From Archangium violaceum Cb vi76 (lineage in GTDB: Bacteria > Myxococcota > Myxococcia > Myxococcales > Myxococcaceae): a stretch of 64,000 nt of DNA. Location of the stretch: positions 1 through 64,000 of the forward strand of contig NZ_JPMI01000109.1 in NCBI RefSeq assembly GCF_000733295.1, read 5' to 3'. Each line of letters opens with the position of its first letter. Within the stretch, counting starts at the first letter, position 1. Positions 27,967-35,468 of the stretch are shown one piece after another. Under the pieces are notes generated by a model that worked only from the letters and a program-made list of their open reading frames with translations, did no database searches and was not told where the DNA came from. The translations under genes and the position numbers were made by a program.

Positions 27967-29199
27967 TCAGCGAATGGCGTGGAGCAGCCTGTTGCCGAGC
28001 GCGGCGGCCACCGCGTCCTCCATCAGTCCTGCCACCACGTTGGGGATGCCCCACTCCCGTGTCATCAGCCGCCGCAGCTCGTAGAAGGCGAAGGACGAGG
28101 CCACGGCCGCCGCGGCGCCGAGCAGGGCCCGGCCCACGGTCATCTTCCGGTGTGGAGCGGCCACGGCGGCGCCCGCCAGTGCGCCCGAGAGGGCCCTCGC
28201 CACCAGGGACGGCGGCGAGACGCGCGCGGGGACCCACGGCAGCTTGTCGGCGACGAGCTCACCAGCGGCCAGCACGGTCAGCACGCGCGAGTTCCGCTCG
28301 GAGGCGAGCGCATGCACGCGCCCCTTGGGCGCATCCACGGGCTGCTGTGCCAACTGGTGACTGAGGAAGGCGGGGGCGCTGAAGCTCCGCATCCCGGCCA
28401 GCACTCCGAAGCCCACGGTGTTCAATAACGCATCCCGTCTCATGTGCTCACTCTCCTGCTCGACGCCGCCAAGCCGGCGGCCGAGGCTCTTCTGCGAGTA
28501 GAACTGCACCGGTTTCTCATCCACCTTCAGGTGTGCGTGGACCAATGCCTCGGCATCGGGGTGCCGATCCAGGCGGCCGGTGCGCAGCAGCTCCCGTAGC
28601 CGGGCGTGGGCCAGGTGGTGCCAGGCGCGCTGGTAGCGCCGGCCCATCAGCGCGAAGCCCAGCCGGCTCCACCAGTTGGGGAACTGGCCCTCGCGCCAGG
28701 AGGCCTTGATGTGGAAGCGCAACTCCCCGCTGCCGTGGTCCTTGCTGAGGAGGAACCACTCCCGTCCAGCCTCGATGTGCCCCCGCAGTGTGTCGATGCG
28801 GAAGCCGTACACGGTCCGCTCGTCCTGCTGCTCGGAGCGGATGGCGCCGATGCGCACCGGGCAGAGGTAGTGCAGGCCCATGGATTTGAGCTCGAGCAGC
28901 ACCGGCCGGTCCTGCATGGGCAAGGCGGCGTCGAAGTGCCCGTACACGACGCGCGGGTCGGAGAAGCCGTAATAGACGAGGGCGTGCTTCAGCTTGTCGA
29001 ACGCGTCCTCCGCGGTGGGCGCGCCCGGACGATCCCTCGCGATGATGGCCTGGGACTCCACCTGGTTCCAGCCGTTGTCGAGCGTCATCTCCTCCTCGGC
29101 CGCCTCGAAGTTGAGGGGGAGGGTGGAGGCCCGCTCGAGCCGGACCACCACCTCGTCCGCCGACCAGCCGCGCAGGAAGCGCCACTCGACGTGCGTCAT
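27967..29199 (-). CDS. DUF1990-like domain fused to a DUF4126-like membrane domain
   Basis: The 410-residue protein has an N-terminal DUF1990-like part with YGFRIDTLRGHIEAGREWFLL and FHIKASWREG. From about residue 262 it becomes a membrane region: GFGVLAGMRSFSAPAFLS, LTVLAAGELVADKLP and a Gly/Ala-rich C-terminus, matching the DUF4126 type. Function is unknown for both. Its start overlaps the neighbouring DUF1990 gene by 4 bp (ATGA). Confidence 0.7.
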   Translation of the reverse strand: MTHVEWRFLRGWSADEVVVRLERASTLPLNFEAAEEEMTLDNGWNQVESQAIIARDRPGAPTAEDAFDKLKHALVYYGFSDPRVVYGHFDAALPMQDRPVLLELKSMGLHYLCPVRIGAIRSEQQDERTVYGFRIDTLRGHIEAGREWFLLSKDHGSGELRFHIKASWREGQFPNWWSRLGFALMGRRYQRAWHHLAHARLRELLRTGRLDRHPDAEALVHAHLKVDEKPVQFYSQKSLGRRLGGVEQESEHMRRDALLNTVGFGVLAGMRSFSAPAFLSHQLAQQPVDAPKGRVHALASERNSRVLTVLAAGELVADKLPWVPARVSPPSLVARALSGALAGAAVAAPHRKMTVGRALLGAAAAVASSFAFYELRRLMTREWGIPNVVAGLMEDAVAAALGNRLLHAIR

Positions 29200-29819
29200 G
29201 TCTCGTCTCCGCGAGCGAGGAAGGTGGGGCCCTGGATGTCATCCGCGCTCTCGTGTGCCTCTTCCATGAGGGTGGTCTCCGCGTGGAGGAAGCCGATGAC
29301 GCCCTCGCCCACGGTGAGGGCCACGGCGTTCACGAAGTCGGTCCAGGTGTTGGTCTGCATGGCCTCGCCGCCGGTGCGGAATCCCAGGTACTTCACCCGC
29401 GAGCCGGAGCGGGCCCGGCTGCGGATGTGGAAGATGACGTCGCCCCGCTCGTTGCGGTAGGCGCCAAAGGTGATGCGTCCCGCTTCCGGGTGCCCGGGCA
29501 GGGTGGCCAGGGTGAGGCTCTGGCGATCCCGGTGGATGATGCGTACGCGGAAGGTCCCCGCCCCCCTTATCTGCACCCGCAGCTCGTCGCCCGGCTCCAG
29601 GGGCCCGTCCCGTTCGTGCTCGGGCTCGAAGACGACCAGCTCCCTTGGCGCGAACTCCGGGAAGCGGCAGGCCACCAGCTCCATCACCTCCGTGGGCGGG
29701 CACACACAGCGCTCGATGATGGCCCAGTAATCTCGTTGCAACAGCGGGCCGTGGCCCTCCGCCGCGCAGAGCAGCCCATCGAACAAGCCACCGCCTGCCT
29801 CCGTGCCTGCTTCCCCCAT
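29196..29819 (-). CDS. DUF1990-family protein
   Basis: The product is about 207 residues from the ATG at 29819 with GGAGGAGG upstream; a TTG at 29846 is less likely. The core LATLPGHPEAGRITFGAYR and VIFHIRSRARSGSRVKYLGF is the usual DUF1990 C-terminal pattern. It is the second DUF1990-like protein of a translationally coupled pair. No activity is known. Confidence 0.75.
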   Translation of the reverse strand: MGEAGTEAGGGLFDGLLCAAEGHGPLLQRDYWAIIERCVCPPTEVMELVACRFPEFAPRELVVFEPEHERDGPLEPGDELRVQIRGAGTFRVRIIHRDRQSLTLATLPGHPEAGRITFGAYRNERGDVIFHIRSRARSGSRVKYLGFRTGGEAMQTNTWTDFVNAVALTVGEGVIGFLHAETTLMEEAHESADDIQGPTFLARGDET

Positions 29820-29914
29820 CTCGCCTCCTCCACCGAACGTCCTCAATATGGTGCCGGGCGCAATGATGGGCGCACGGGGTCTGGGGATGGAGCCCCACCC
29901 GAGAGGAGGGCGGC

Positions 29915-30205
29915 ATGCGGCAGGACATCAACCCGGCGAGCAGGCGATCGATTCAGGACTACCAGGCCGCGACGGTCATGCGCGCCGAGCACGCCGAGGG
30001 CTCGTTCACCCGGCTGCTGGAGCAGCAGACGGCGAAGATTCCCTCGGACTTCTTCCTCTTCGCCAGCCTGTGCGCGATGGCGTTCTCGCTGGGCGCGGAG
30101 CTGACGCGGCGCGACCGGGCGAGCCGCTTCGTGGGCATGTGGGTGGGCCCCCTGCTCATCATGGGCGTCTACAACAAGATGGTGAAGACGTTCGGCGCGC
30201 GCTGA
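29915..30205 (+). CDS. Small hypothetical membrane protein
   Basis: The 96-residue protein has two hydrophobic segments near residues 43-60 and 74-86. A good GGAGG lies before the ATG. It has no motif I recognise. It diverges from the DUF1990 cluster, sharing a short upstream region of about 95 bp. Confidence 0.7.
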   Translation: MRQDINPASRRSIQDYQAATVMRAEHAEGSFTRLLEQQTAKIPSDFFLFASLCAMAFSLGAELTRRDRASRFVGMWVGPLLIMGVYNKMVKTFGAR

Positions 30206-30263
30206 GCCCCGGTTCCGTACCAACTGGTGCATGCTGCCGGCGCGGACACATCCGGAGACACGC

Positions 30264-30707
30264 ATGCGCTACTTCGAGGACTTCCAGGTGGGCCAGGTGC
30301 ACGAGCTCGGTACTCACGAGGTGACGCGCGAGGAGATCCTCGCGTTCGCCCAACAGTATGATCCCCAGCCCTTCCACCTGGACGAGGAGGCGGGCCGCCG
30401 TTCCATCTACGGCAGCATCATCGCGAGCGGCTGGCAGACCGCCGCCATCTGTCACCGGCTGCTGGTGCGCTCCGTGCTGGAGGACTCCGCCAGCATGGGC
30501 TCGCCGGGCGTGGACGAGCTGCGCTGGCTGCGCCCGGTGCGGCCCGGGGACACGCTCTCGGCCCGCATCGAGGTGCTCGAGGTGTCTCCCTCGCGCAGCA
30601 AGCCGGACAGAGGCTCCGTGCGGACCCGCATGGAGGTCCGCAATCAGCAGGGCGAAGTGGTGATGACGGAGAGCGCCGCCGTGCTCTTCCGCCGCCGCCC
30701 CGCCTAG
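30264..30707 (+). CDS. MaoC-like dehydratase (hot-dog fold)
   Basis: The product is 147 residues from the ATG at 30264; an upstream in-frame ATG at 30231 is not needed. [17 protein letters not shown] is the MaoC/R-hydratase active-site segment with the Asp-His pair, and [14 protein letters not shown] follows. Likely a hydratase for an enoyl-CoA-type thioester; substrate unknown. It is 58 bp after the small membrane gene. Confidence 0.88.
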   Translation: MRYFEDFQVGQVHELGTHEVTREEILAFAQQYDPQPFHLDEEAGRRSIYGSIIASGWQTAAICHRLLVRSVLEDSASMGSPGVDELRWLRPVRPGDTLSARIEVLEVSPSRSKPDRGSVRTRMEVRNQQGEVVMTESAAVLFRRRPA

Positions 30708-30843
30708 GCCCCCCGGCAATCCGCGGAGGGGCGAGCGACCCCATGAGCGTCCCTCCCGCCGCACGTGCTCCTCTCTTCTTCTCACTCCGTGCGACCGTGT
30801 CGTTTGTGTTGGACGTGTCAGCCTGGAGTGCTACTGGGAGCAC

Positions 30844-31890
30844 ATGACTACCGCGATTTCCACGTTTTCTCGCTCGTTGGAGCAAATCGGGCAATTCGGA
30901 GCTCCGCTCGCGGAGATGCTGCCCCGCTTGCGTACGGCCGGACGGGTGGGACTCCACGCGAGTGGGCTGATGTCCGGTTGGGCCACCGCGCTGCCCATCG
31001 ACGAGGTGGATCTCTCCTTCTTCAAGAGCAGCTTCAACGGGGCCATGGAGCTGCACGAGCGGGTGCTGGCGGATCCCGACAAGCGCGAGGCGCTGGCCCG
31101 GGCCGAGCGGGAGGATCTCCTCACGCTGCCGTTGTTCCTCGGGGCGATCCTCTCGGACATCGGGCGTGTGCGGCACAAGCAGCGCCACGGGCTGCGGGAG
31201 CTGCGGGTGGAGCCGGAGGATGCGTTCCCCTATCCGGACTACTACCTCACGGACTTCCACAACCAGGCCAACGGGGGCCTGTCGCTGCGCGCGGCGCTGA
31301 CGTACGAGTGGCAGATCCGCCTGCTCTTCATGGGCGCCAACCGGCTCATGCGCCAGGGCGTCATCGACCAGATACCCGAGGGGAGCCACCTGGACATCCT
31401 CGACGTGGCGTGTGGCCCGGCGACGTGGATGCGCCAGGCGTGGCTGCAGGACCGGCGGCACCGCTACACGGGCATCGATCTCTCCCCGTCCTACCTGGAG
31501 GCGGCCCGGCTGTTGCGCCGCAAGGCCACGTTCCTGCAGATGAACGCCGAGCGGATGCTGCCGGAGTGGACGGAGCGCTTCGATCTGGTCACCTGCATCT
31601 GGCTGTTCCACGAGCTGCCGCCACCGGCCATCGAGCGCGTCACCGCGGAGATGGCGCGGGTGCTGGAGCCGGGAGGGACGCTGGTCTTCATGGATGCCAT
31701 CCAGCAGGGGGACGCCACCCGTGAGGAGCAGGGCTCGTTCGAGCACTTCGAGACGTACTTCAACGAGCCCTACTTCCAGGACTACACGCGGATGGATCTC
31801 CCGGAGCTCTTCGAGCGCCACGGGCTGCGGGTGGTGAAGACGGAGCGCTGGTTCATGTCGAAGCTGCTGGTGTTGCGCAAGGAGGGGTAG
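30844..31890 (+). CDS. Class I SAM-dependent methyltransferase
   Basis: The 348-residue protein has a helical N-terminal half, then the SAM-binding motif LDILDVACGPATWM near residues 184-197, an acidic YTGIDLSP loop and the WLFHELPPPAIERV motif. The C-terminal part matches methyltransferase type 11/25. No substrate is indicated. A putative -35/-10 pair lies within 10 bp of the ATG. Confidence 0.85.
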   Translation: MTTAISTFSRSLEQIGQFGAPLAEMLPRLRTAGRVGLHASGLMSGWATALPIDEVDLSFFKSSFNGAMELHERVLADPDKREALARAEREDLLTLPLFLGAILSDIGRVRHKQRHGLRELRVEPEDAFPYPDYYLTDFHNQANGGLSLRAALTYEWQIRLLFMGANRLMRQGVIDQIPEGSHLDILDVACGPATWMRQAWLQDRRHRYTGIDLSPSYLEAARLLRRKATFLQMNAERMLPEWTERFDLVTCIWLFHELPPPAIERVTAEMARVLEPGGTLVFMDAIQQGDATREEQGSFEHFETYFNEPYFQDYTRMDLPELFERHGLRVVKTERWFMSKLLVLRKEG

Positions 31891-31939
31891 GACGGGGGGA
31901 GGGAAGGCGCGCGGGGCGGTTCTCCGCTAGGTTCAGGGG

Positions 31940-33187
31940 GTGAAGCGGATCTCCTACCGGAAGGTGGGGCTGCTCGGCGCGCTGTACTTCGCGCAGGGCC
32001 TGCCCTACGGCTTTCAGTCCAAGGCGCTGCCCGTCTACCTGCGGACCCATGGGGTGTCGGTGCTGGCCATCACCGTCCTCGAGGTGCTGGCGCTTCCGTG
32101 GATGCTCAAGGCCCTGTGGGCGCCGCTGGTGGACCGCTACGGCTCGGAGCGTTTCGGCCGGCGCAAGTCGTGGATCCTCCCCATGCAGCTGGGCCTGGTG
32201 CTCACCTGCGTGGCGGCGGCCTTCGTGCCCATCGAGGGCCAGTTGCCGTTGCTGCTCGGCCTCGTCTTCCTGATGAACCTCTTCGCGGCCACTCAGGACA
32301 TCGCGGTGGACGGCTTCGCGGTGGATCTGCTGGAGCCTCACGAGCTGGGGGGAGGCAACTCGGCGCAGGTGATGGGCTACAAGCTGGGGATGCTCACCGC
32401 GGGCGGGCTGCTCGTCTGGATGATCGATCTCATCCACTGGCGGGGCCTCTTCCTGGGGATGGCGGCGCTGTCGCTGCTGGTGCTCGGGGTGGTGCTCCAG
32501 ACGCGGGAGCCCCGGCGCGTGGAGCGGGAAGGGGCGATGGAGGAGCGGCTGTCCTGGGCCGAGCTGCGGGACAAGATTCGCGCCGTGTTGGTGCTGCCCG
32601 GCACGGTGTGGATGTTGCTCTTCATCGGCACCTACAAGCTGGGCGAGACGATGGTGGATGTGCTCTTCAAGCTCTTCCTCGTCGACGCGGGTTTCACGGC
32701 CTCGCAGATCGGCCAGTGGGTGGGGACGTGGGGAACGGTGGCGTCGTTGCTCGGCTCGGCGGCGGGAGGGGTGCTCGCCACGCGGATGCCGGTGCTGGGG
32801 GCGCTCGCGCTCGCCTCGTGCCTGCGCGTGTTCCCGCTCGGGTGGGAGTGGTTGCTGGCGGTCCAGGGGCCCACGGAGACGGGCGTCATCGCCGCCACCG
32901 TGGCGGAGCACTTCTTCGGCGGCGTGCTCACCACCACCCTGTTCGCGTTCATGATGTCGCGGGTGGACCGGCGCATCGGCGCCACGCACTACACGCTGCT
33001 GGCGAGCGTGGAGGTGATCGGCAAGGGGCCCAGTGGTCCCCTCGCGGGCCTCCTGTACTCCCAGTGGGGTTGGAGCTACGCGAACGTGTTCCTGCTCGGC
33101 ACGGTGCTCTCGGTGGCCTTCGTGGGGCTCCTCCTGCCGTTGCGGCGCATGGCGTCATCGACCTCCACCCCCTCGCCCACGGTGTAG
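31940..33187 (+). CDS. MFS transporter, AmpG/PAT-like
   Basis: The 415-residue protein has about twelve hydrophobic segments. The start LLGALYFAQGLPYGFQSKALPVYLR and the loop WAPLVDRYGSERFGRRKSW are close to AmpG and acetyl-CoA-transporter-like (PAT) members. AmpG imports muropeptides, but substrate here is not established. The start is GTG; no close ribosome site is seen. No ampD or peptidoglycan gene is beside it. Confidence 0.82.
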   Translation: MKRISYRKVGLLGALYFAQGLPYGFQSKALPVYLRTHGVSVLAITVLEVLALPWMLKALWAPLVDRYGSERFGRRKSWILPMQLGLVLTCVAAAFVPIEGQLPLLLGLVFLMNLFAATQDIAVDGFAVDLLEPHELGGGNSAQVMGYKLGMLTAGGLLVWMIDLIHWRGLFLGMAALSLLVLGVVLQTREPRRVEREGAMEERLSWAELRDKIRAVLVLPGTVWMLLFIGTYKLGETMVDVLFKLFLVDAGFTASQIGQWVGTWGTVASLLGSAAGGVLATRMPVLGALALASCLRVFPLGWEWLLAVQGPTETGVIAATVAEHFFGGVLTTTLFAFMMSRVDRRIGATHYTLLASVEVIGKGPSGPLAGLLYSQWGWSYANVFLLGTVLSVAFVGLLLPLRRMASSTSTPSPTV

Positions 33188-33329
33188 GAGCCGTGGCCCC
33201 TCGGGACGCCCGCCCGGCTGCTGGGGAACGAGGCGGAGGAGGGGTGGCGCGCGCTTGGGGAGCAACCTCGGGTGTAACCACGGGCCGCTCGCGCGTATAT
33301 AGGGGGCCGCGCGAGGCGACAGGAGCGAC

Positions 33330-34748
33330 ATGGACGCGAAGAAGAAGGTGGGACTCATTGCGGCGGTCTTCGGGCTGGCCGTGGCCGTGGTGCCCTTGCT
33401 CCTCCCCACGGGCCCGAGCTCGGGGTTGGACGCGGCGCGCTTCCTCGAGGCCGGCAGCTTCGCGCTCGGCGCGGCCGCGGTGTTCGCCGGCGGTCTGCTC
33501 ACCGCGATGACTCCCTGCGTCTACCCGCTCATCCCCATCACCGTGTCCGTCTTCGGGGCGCGCAAGGCCGAGGGCCGGGGCAAGGCGCTCGTGTTGACCA
33601 GCTCCTACATCATCGGCATGGGGGTGGTGTTCAGCGGGCTGGGCGTGCTGGCGGCGAAGACGGGACAGGCCTTCGGCTCGATGCTGGGCAGTCCGGTGGT
33701 GGTGACGGGCCTGGCGCTGTTCCTCCTGCTGCTGGCCACGTCCATGTTCGGTGCCTTCGAGCTGGCGCTGCCTGGTGGACTGCAGCAGCGGCTCAACTCG
33801 GTGGGCGGCTCGGGTGTCACGGGCGCCTTCCTCATGGGCAGCGTGTCCGGCTTCCTCGCGGCGCCGTGCACCGGGCCGGTGCTGACGGGCCTGCTGGCCT
33901 TCGTGGCCAGGTCGCAGAGCACGGGGCTCGGCGCGGCGCTGCTCTTCATCTACGCGCTCGGCATTGGCGTGCCCTTCTTCCTCATCGGCGTCTTCACCGT
34001 GCGCCTGCCCCGGGGCGGGGTGTGGATGGAGTGGGTGAAGAGCGTGCTGGGCATCGTGCTGGTGGCGCTCGCCATCTCGTACATCCGGGACGCCTTCCCC
34101 ACGGTGGGTGGGGCGGTGAAGGGCGTGGCCGAGCAGCTCGGCCACACGCCGGGCGCGCTCATCGCCGCGGTGCTGGCGGTGCTGGGCGTGCTGCTGGGCG
34201 CCATCCACCTGTCCTTCAAGGAGGGCGCGCGGGAGTTCACGCTCAAGGGCTTCGGCGTGGCGCTGGTGGTGGTGGCGCTGGTGCTGCGTGGCGGCGCCAT
34301 GGACGCGAAGTCGGCGGGGGCGCTGTGGGTGTCGCTCGGGATGATGGAGCCGCCCAAGGCGCCCACGTTCGAGTGGCACGCGGTGCTGCCGGTCAAGGGC
34401 ACGGGCTTCGCGCCCGAATCCCTCGAGCAGGTGCTGACCCGGGCGAAGAGCGAGGGCCGGCCGGTGATGATCGACTTCTTCGCGGAGTGGTGCGCGGCCT
34501 GCAAGGAGCTGGATCGCGAGACCTATCCGGCGCTCGAGGTCATCAGCGAGTCGGGGCGCTTCATCAACGTGAAGGTGGACGCGACGAACAGCGATGACGC
34601 GCTGGACGCGCTGATGGAGCGTTTCGGGGTGGAGGGCCTGCCCACGGTGGCCTTCATCTCGTCCAACGGCGAGATGCTGCGCGCCCCGAGGGTGACGGGC
34701 TTCCTCGAGCCGCGCTCCTTCGTCGTCGAGATGAAGAAAGTCAACTGA
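33330..34748 (+). CDS. DsbD/CcdA-type thiol:disulfide interchange protein
   Basis: The 472-residue protein has a CcdA-like membrane part with its Cys pair in MTPCVYPLIPITV and GFLAAPCTGPVL, and a C-terminal thioredoxin domain with EWCAACKELD near residue 390. The N-terminal alpha domain of E. coli DsbD is absent; the first 45 residues are a membrane segment and linker. It should carry electrons across the inner membrane. AGGAG precedes the start. The stop region is triplicated (34731-34790). Confidence 0.88.
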   Translation: MDAKKKVGLIAAVFGLAVAVVPLLLPTGPSSGLDAARFLEAGSFALGAAAVFAGGLLTAMTPCVYPLIPITVSVFGARKAEGRGKALVLTSSYIIGMGVVFSGLGVLAAKTGQAFGSMLGSPVVVTGLALFLLLLATSMFGAFELALPGGLQQRLNSVGGSGVTGAFLMGSVSGFLAAPCTGPVLTGLLAFVARSQSTGLGAALLFIYALGIGVPFFLIGVFTVRLPRGGVWMEWVKSVLGIVLVALAISYIRDAFPTVGGAVKGVAEQLGHTPGALIAAVLAVLGVLLGAIHLSFKEGAREFTLKGFGVALVVVALVLRGGAMDAKSAGALWVSLGMMEPPKAPTFEWHAVLPVKGTGFAPESLEQVLTRAKSEGRPVMIDFFAEWCAACKELDRETYPALEVISESGRFINVKVDATNSDDALDALMERFGVEGLPTVAFISSNGEMLRAPRVTGFLEPRSFVVEMKKVN

Positions 34749-34790
34749 CCATGAAGAAGGTCAACTGACCACGAAGAAGGTCATCTGACG
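34731..34790. repeat. Three tandem 20-bp repeats over the stop codon of the DsbD-like gene
   Basis: Units at 34731-34750, 34751-34770 and 34771-34790 share GAAGAA(A/G)GTCA(A/T)CTGAC. The first unit holds the real stop, so the end of the gene and the following four bases were copied twice downstream. Confidence 0.9.
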
Positions 34791-34806
34791 GCCAGGGTGC
34801 CCATTT

Positions 34807-34865
34807 CCCCTCTCCCCTCGGGGAGAGGGACGGGGTGAGGGTATCGGGTGCACTCTGGTTGAACC
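34807..34865. repeat. Dispersed palindromic repeat, copy G (long form)
   Basis: CCCTCTCCCC-TC-GGGGAGAGGG then GGGGTGAGGGTATCGGG and, after a gap, TGGTTGAACC. Long form with the extra arm. Confidence 0.85.
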
Positions 34866-34908
34866 TTGTGTCCCCATTGTGGGCCACGGGTTGGAGAACG
34901 GGTTCGGG

Positions 34909-34943
34909 AACCCTCACCCCAACCCTCTCCCGAGGGGAGAGGG
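34909..34943. repeat. Dispersed palindromic repeat, copy H
   Basis: CCCTCACCCC, CCCTCTCCC-GAG-GGGAGAGGG in the opposite direction to copy G, 45 bp away. The two form a divided pair between convergent genes. Confidence 0.85.
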
Positions 34944-34968
34944 AGCTGTGGGCCCCCTCGAGCATTTT

Positions 34969-35037
34969 CCTGAAGAGGAGCAGTTGTCGCTCCTGAAGAG
35001 GAGCAGGTGTCGCTCCTGAAGAAGCTCAGCTGTCGCG
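34969..35037. repeat. Three tandem 23-bp repeats over the stop codon of the cupin gene
   Basis: Units at 34969-34991, 34992-35014 and 35015-35037 share CCTGAAGA(G/A) and TGTCGC. The unit nearest the cupin gene contains its stop (35026-35028), so the 3' end was duplicated twice downstream, as for the facing gene. Confidence 0.88.
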
Positions 35038-35388
35038 GTGGACGGTGTCGGGCGAGAAGGCGGGCAGGCAGATGGCGATGTACTCGGCGCCGTCGGCCTC
35101 GGGGGTGCTGTAGCGGACCCACTCGCCGGGCTCGGTGATGACGGCCTGCCCCGCGCGTACGTCCAGGTAGCCGCCCTTGTGCTCCACGCGCAGCGCGCCC
35201 TTGATGACGACGGTGATCTCCCGGAACTCGGGCGTCTGACCGGGCTCCAGCCACCCGCCGGGGCTGCGCATGTGGGCGACGCTGAGCTCGGCCTGCTTCG
35301 TGTTCACCCGCCCCACGTACTCGTCGATCAGCTTGGGCTTGTTGCCCGCGGCGGTGATGCGTGTGGGAGCGGGGATGAGGGTCGGCAT
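35026..35388 (-). CDS. Cupin-domain protein
   Basis: The 120-residue protein shows the cupin pattern: SPGGWLEPGQTPEFREITVVIKGALRVEH then AVITEPGEWVRYSTPEADGAEY. The first motif lacks the usual HxH and the metal site is therefore doubtful, as in many small cupins. Function unknown. It converges on the DsbD-like gene. Confidence 0.8.
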   Translation of the reverse strand: MPTLIPAPTRITAAGNKPKLIDEYVGRVNTKQAELSVAHMRSPGGWLEPGQTPEFREITVVIKGALRVEHKGGYLDVRAGQAVITEPGEWVRYSTPEADGAEYIAICLPAFSPDTVHRDS

Positions 35389-35468
35389 GTCTCTCTCCGG
35401 GGAGGGGAAGGGTGCGCCGGCAGGCTACCAGCGCCTGGTCCTCCCCGGGCGAGAAGTCCAGGTACCTC

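Noticed and set aside
30809-30837. TTGGAC-N17-TACTGG promoter-like pair before the methyltransferase
   Set aside because: It would start transcription at or after the ATG at 30844; weak match, could only serve a leaderless transcript.
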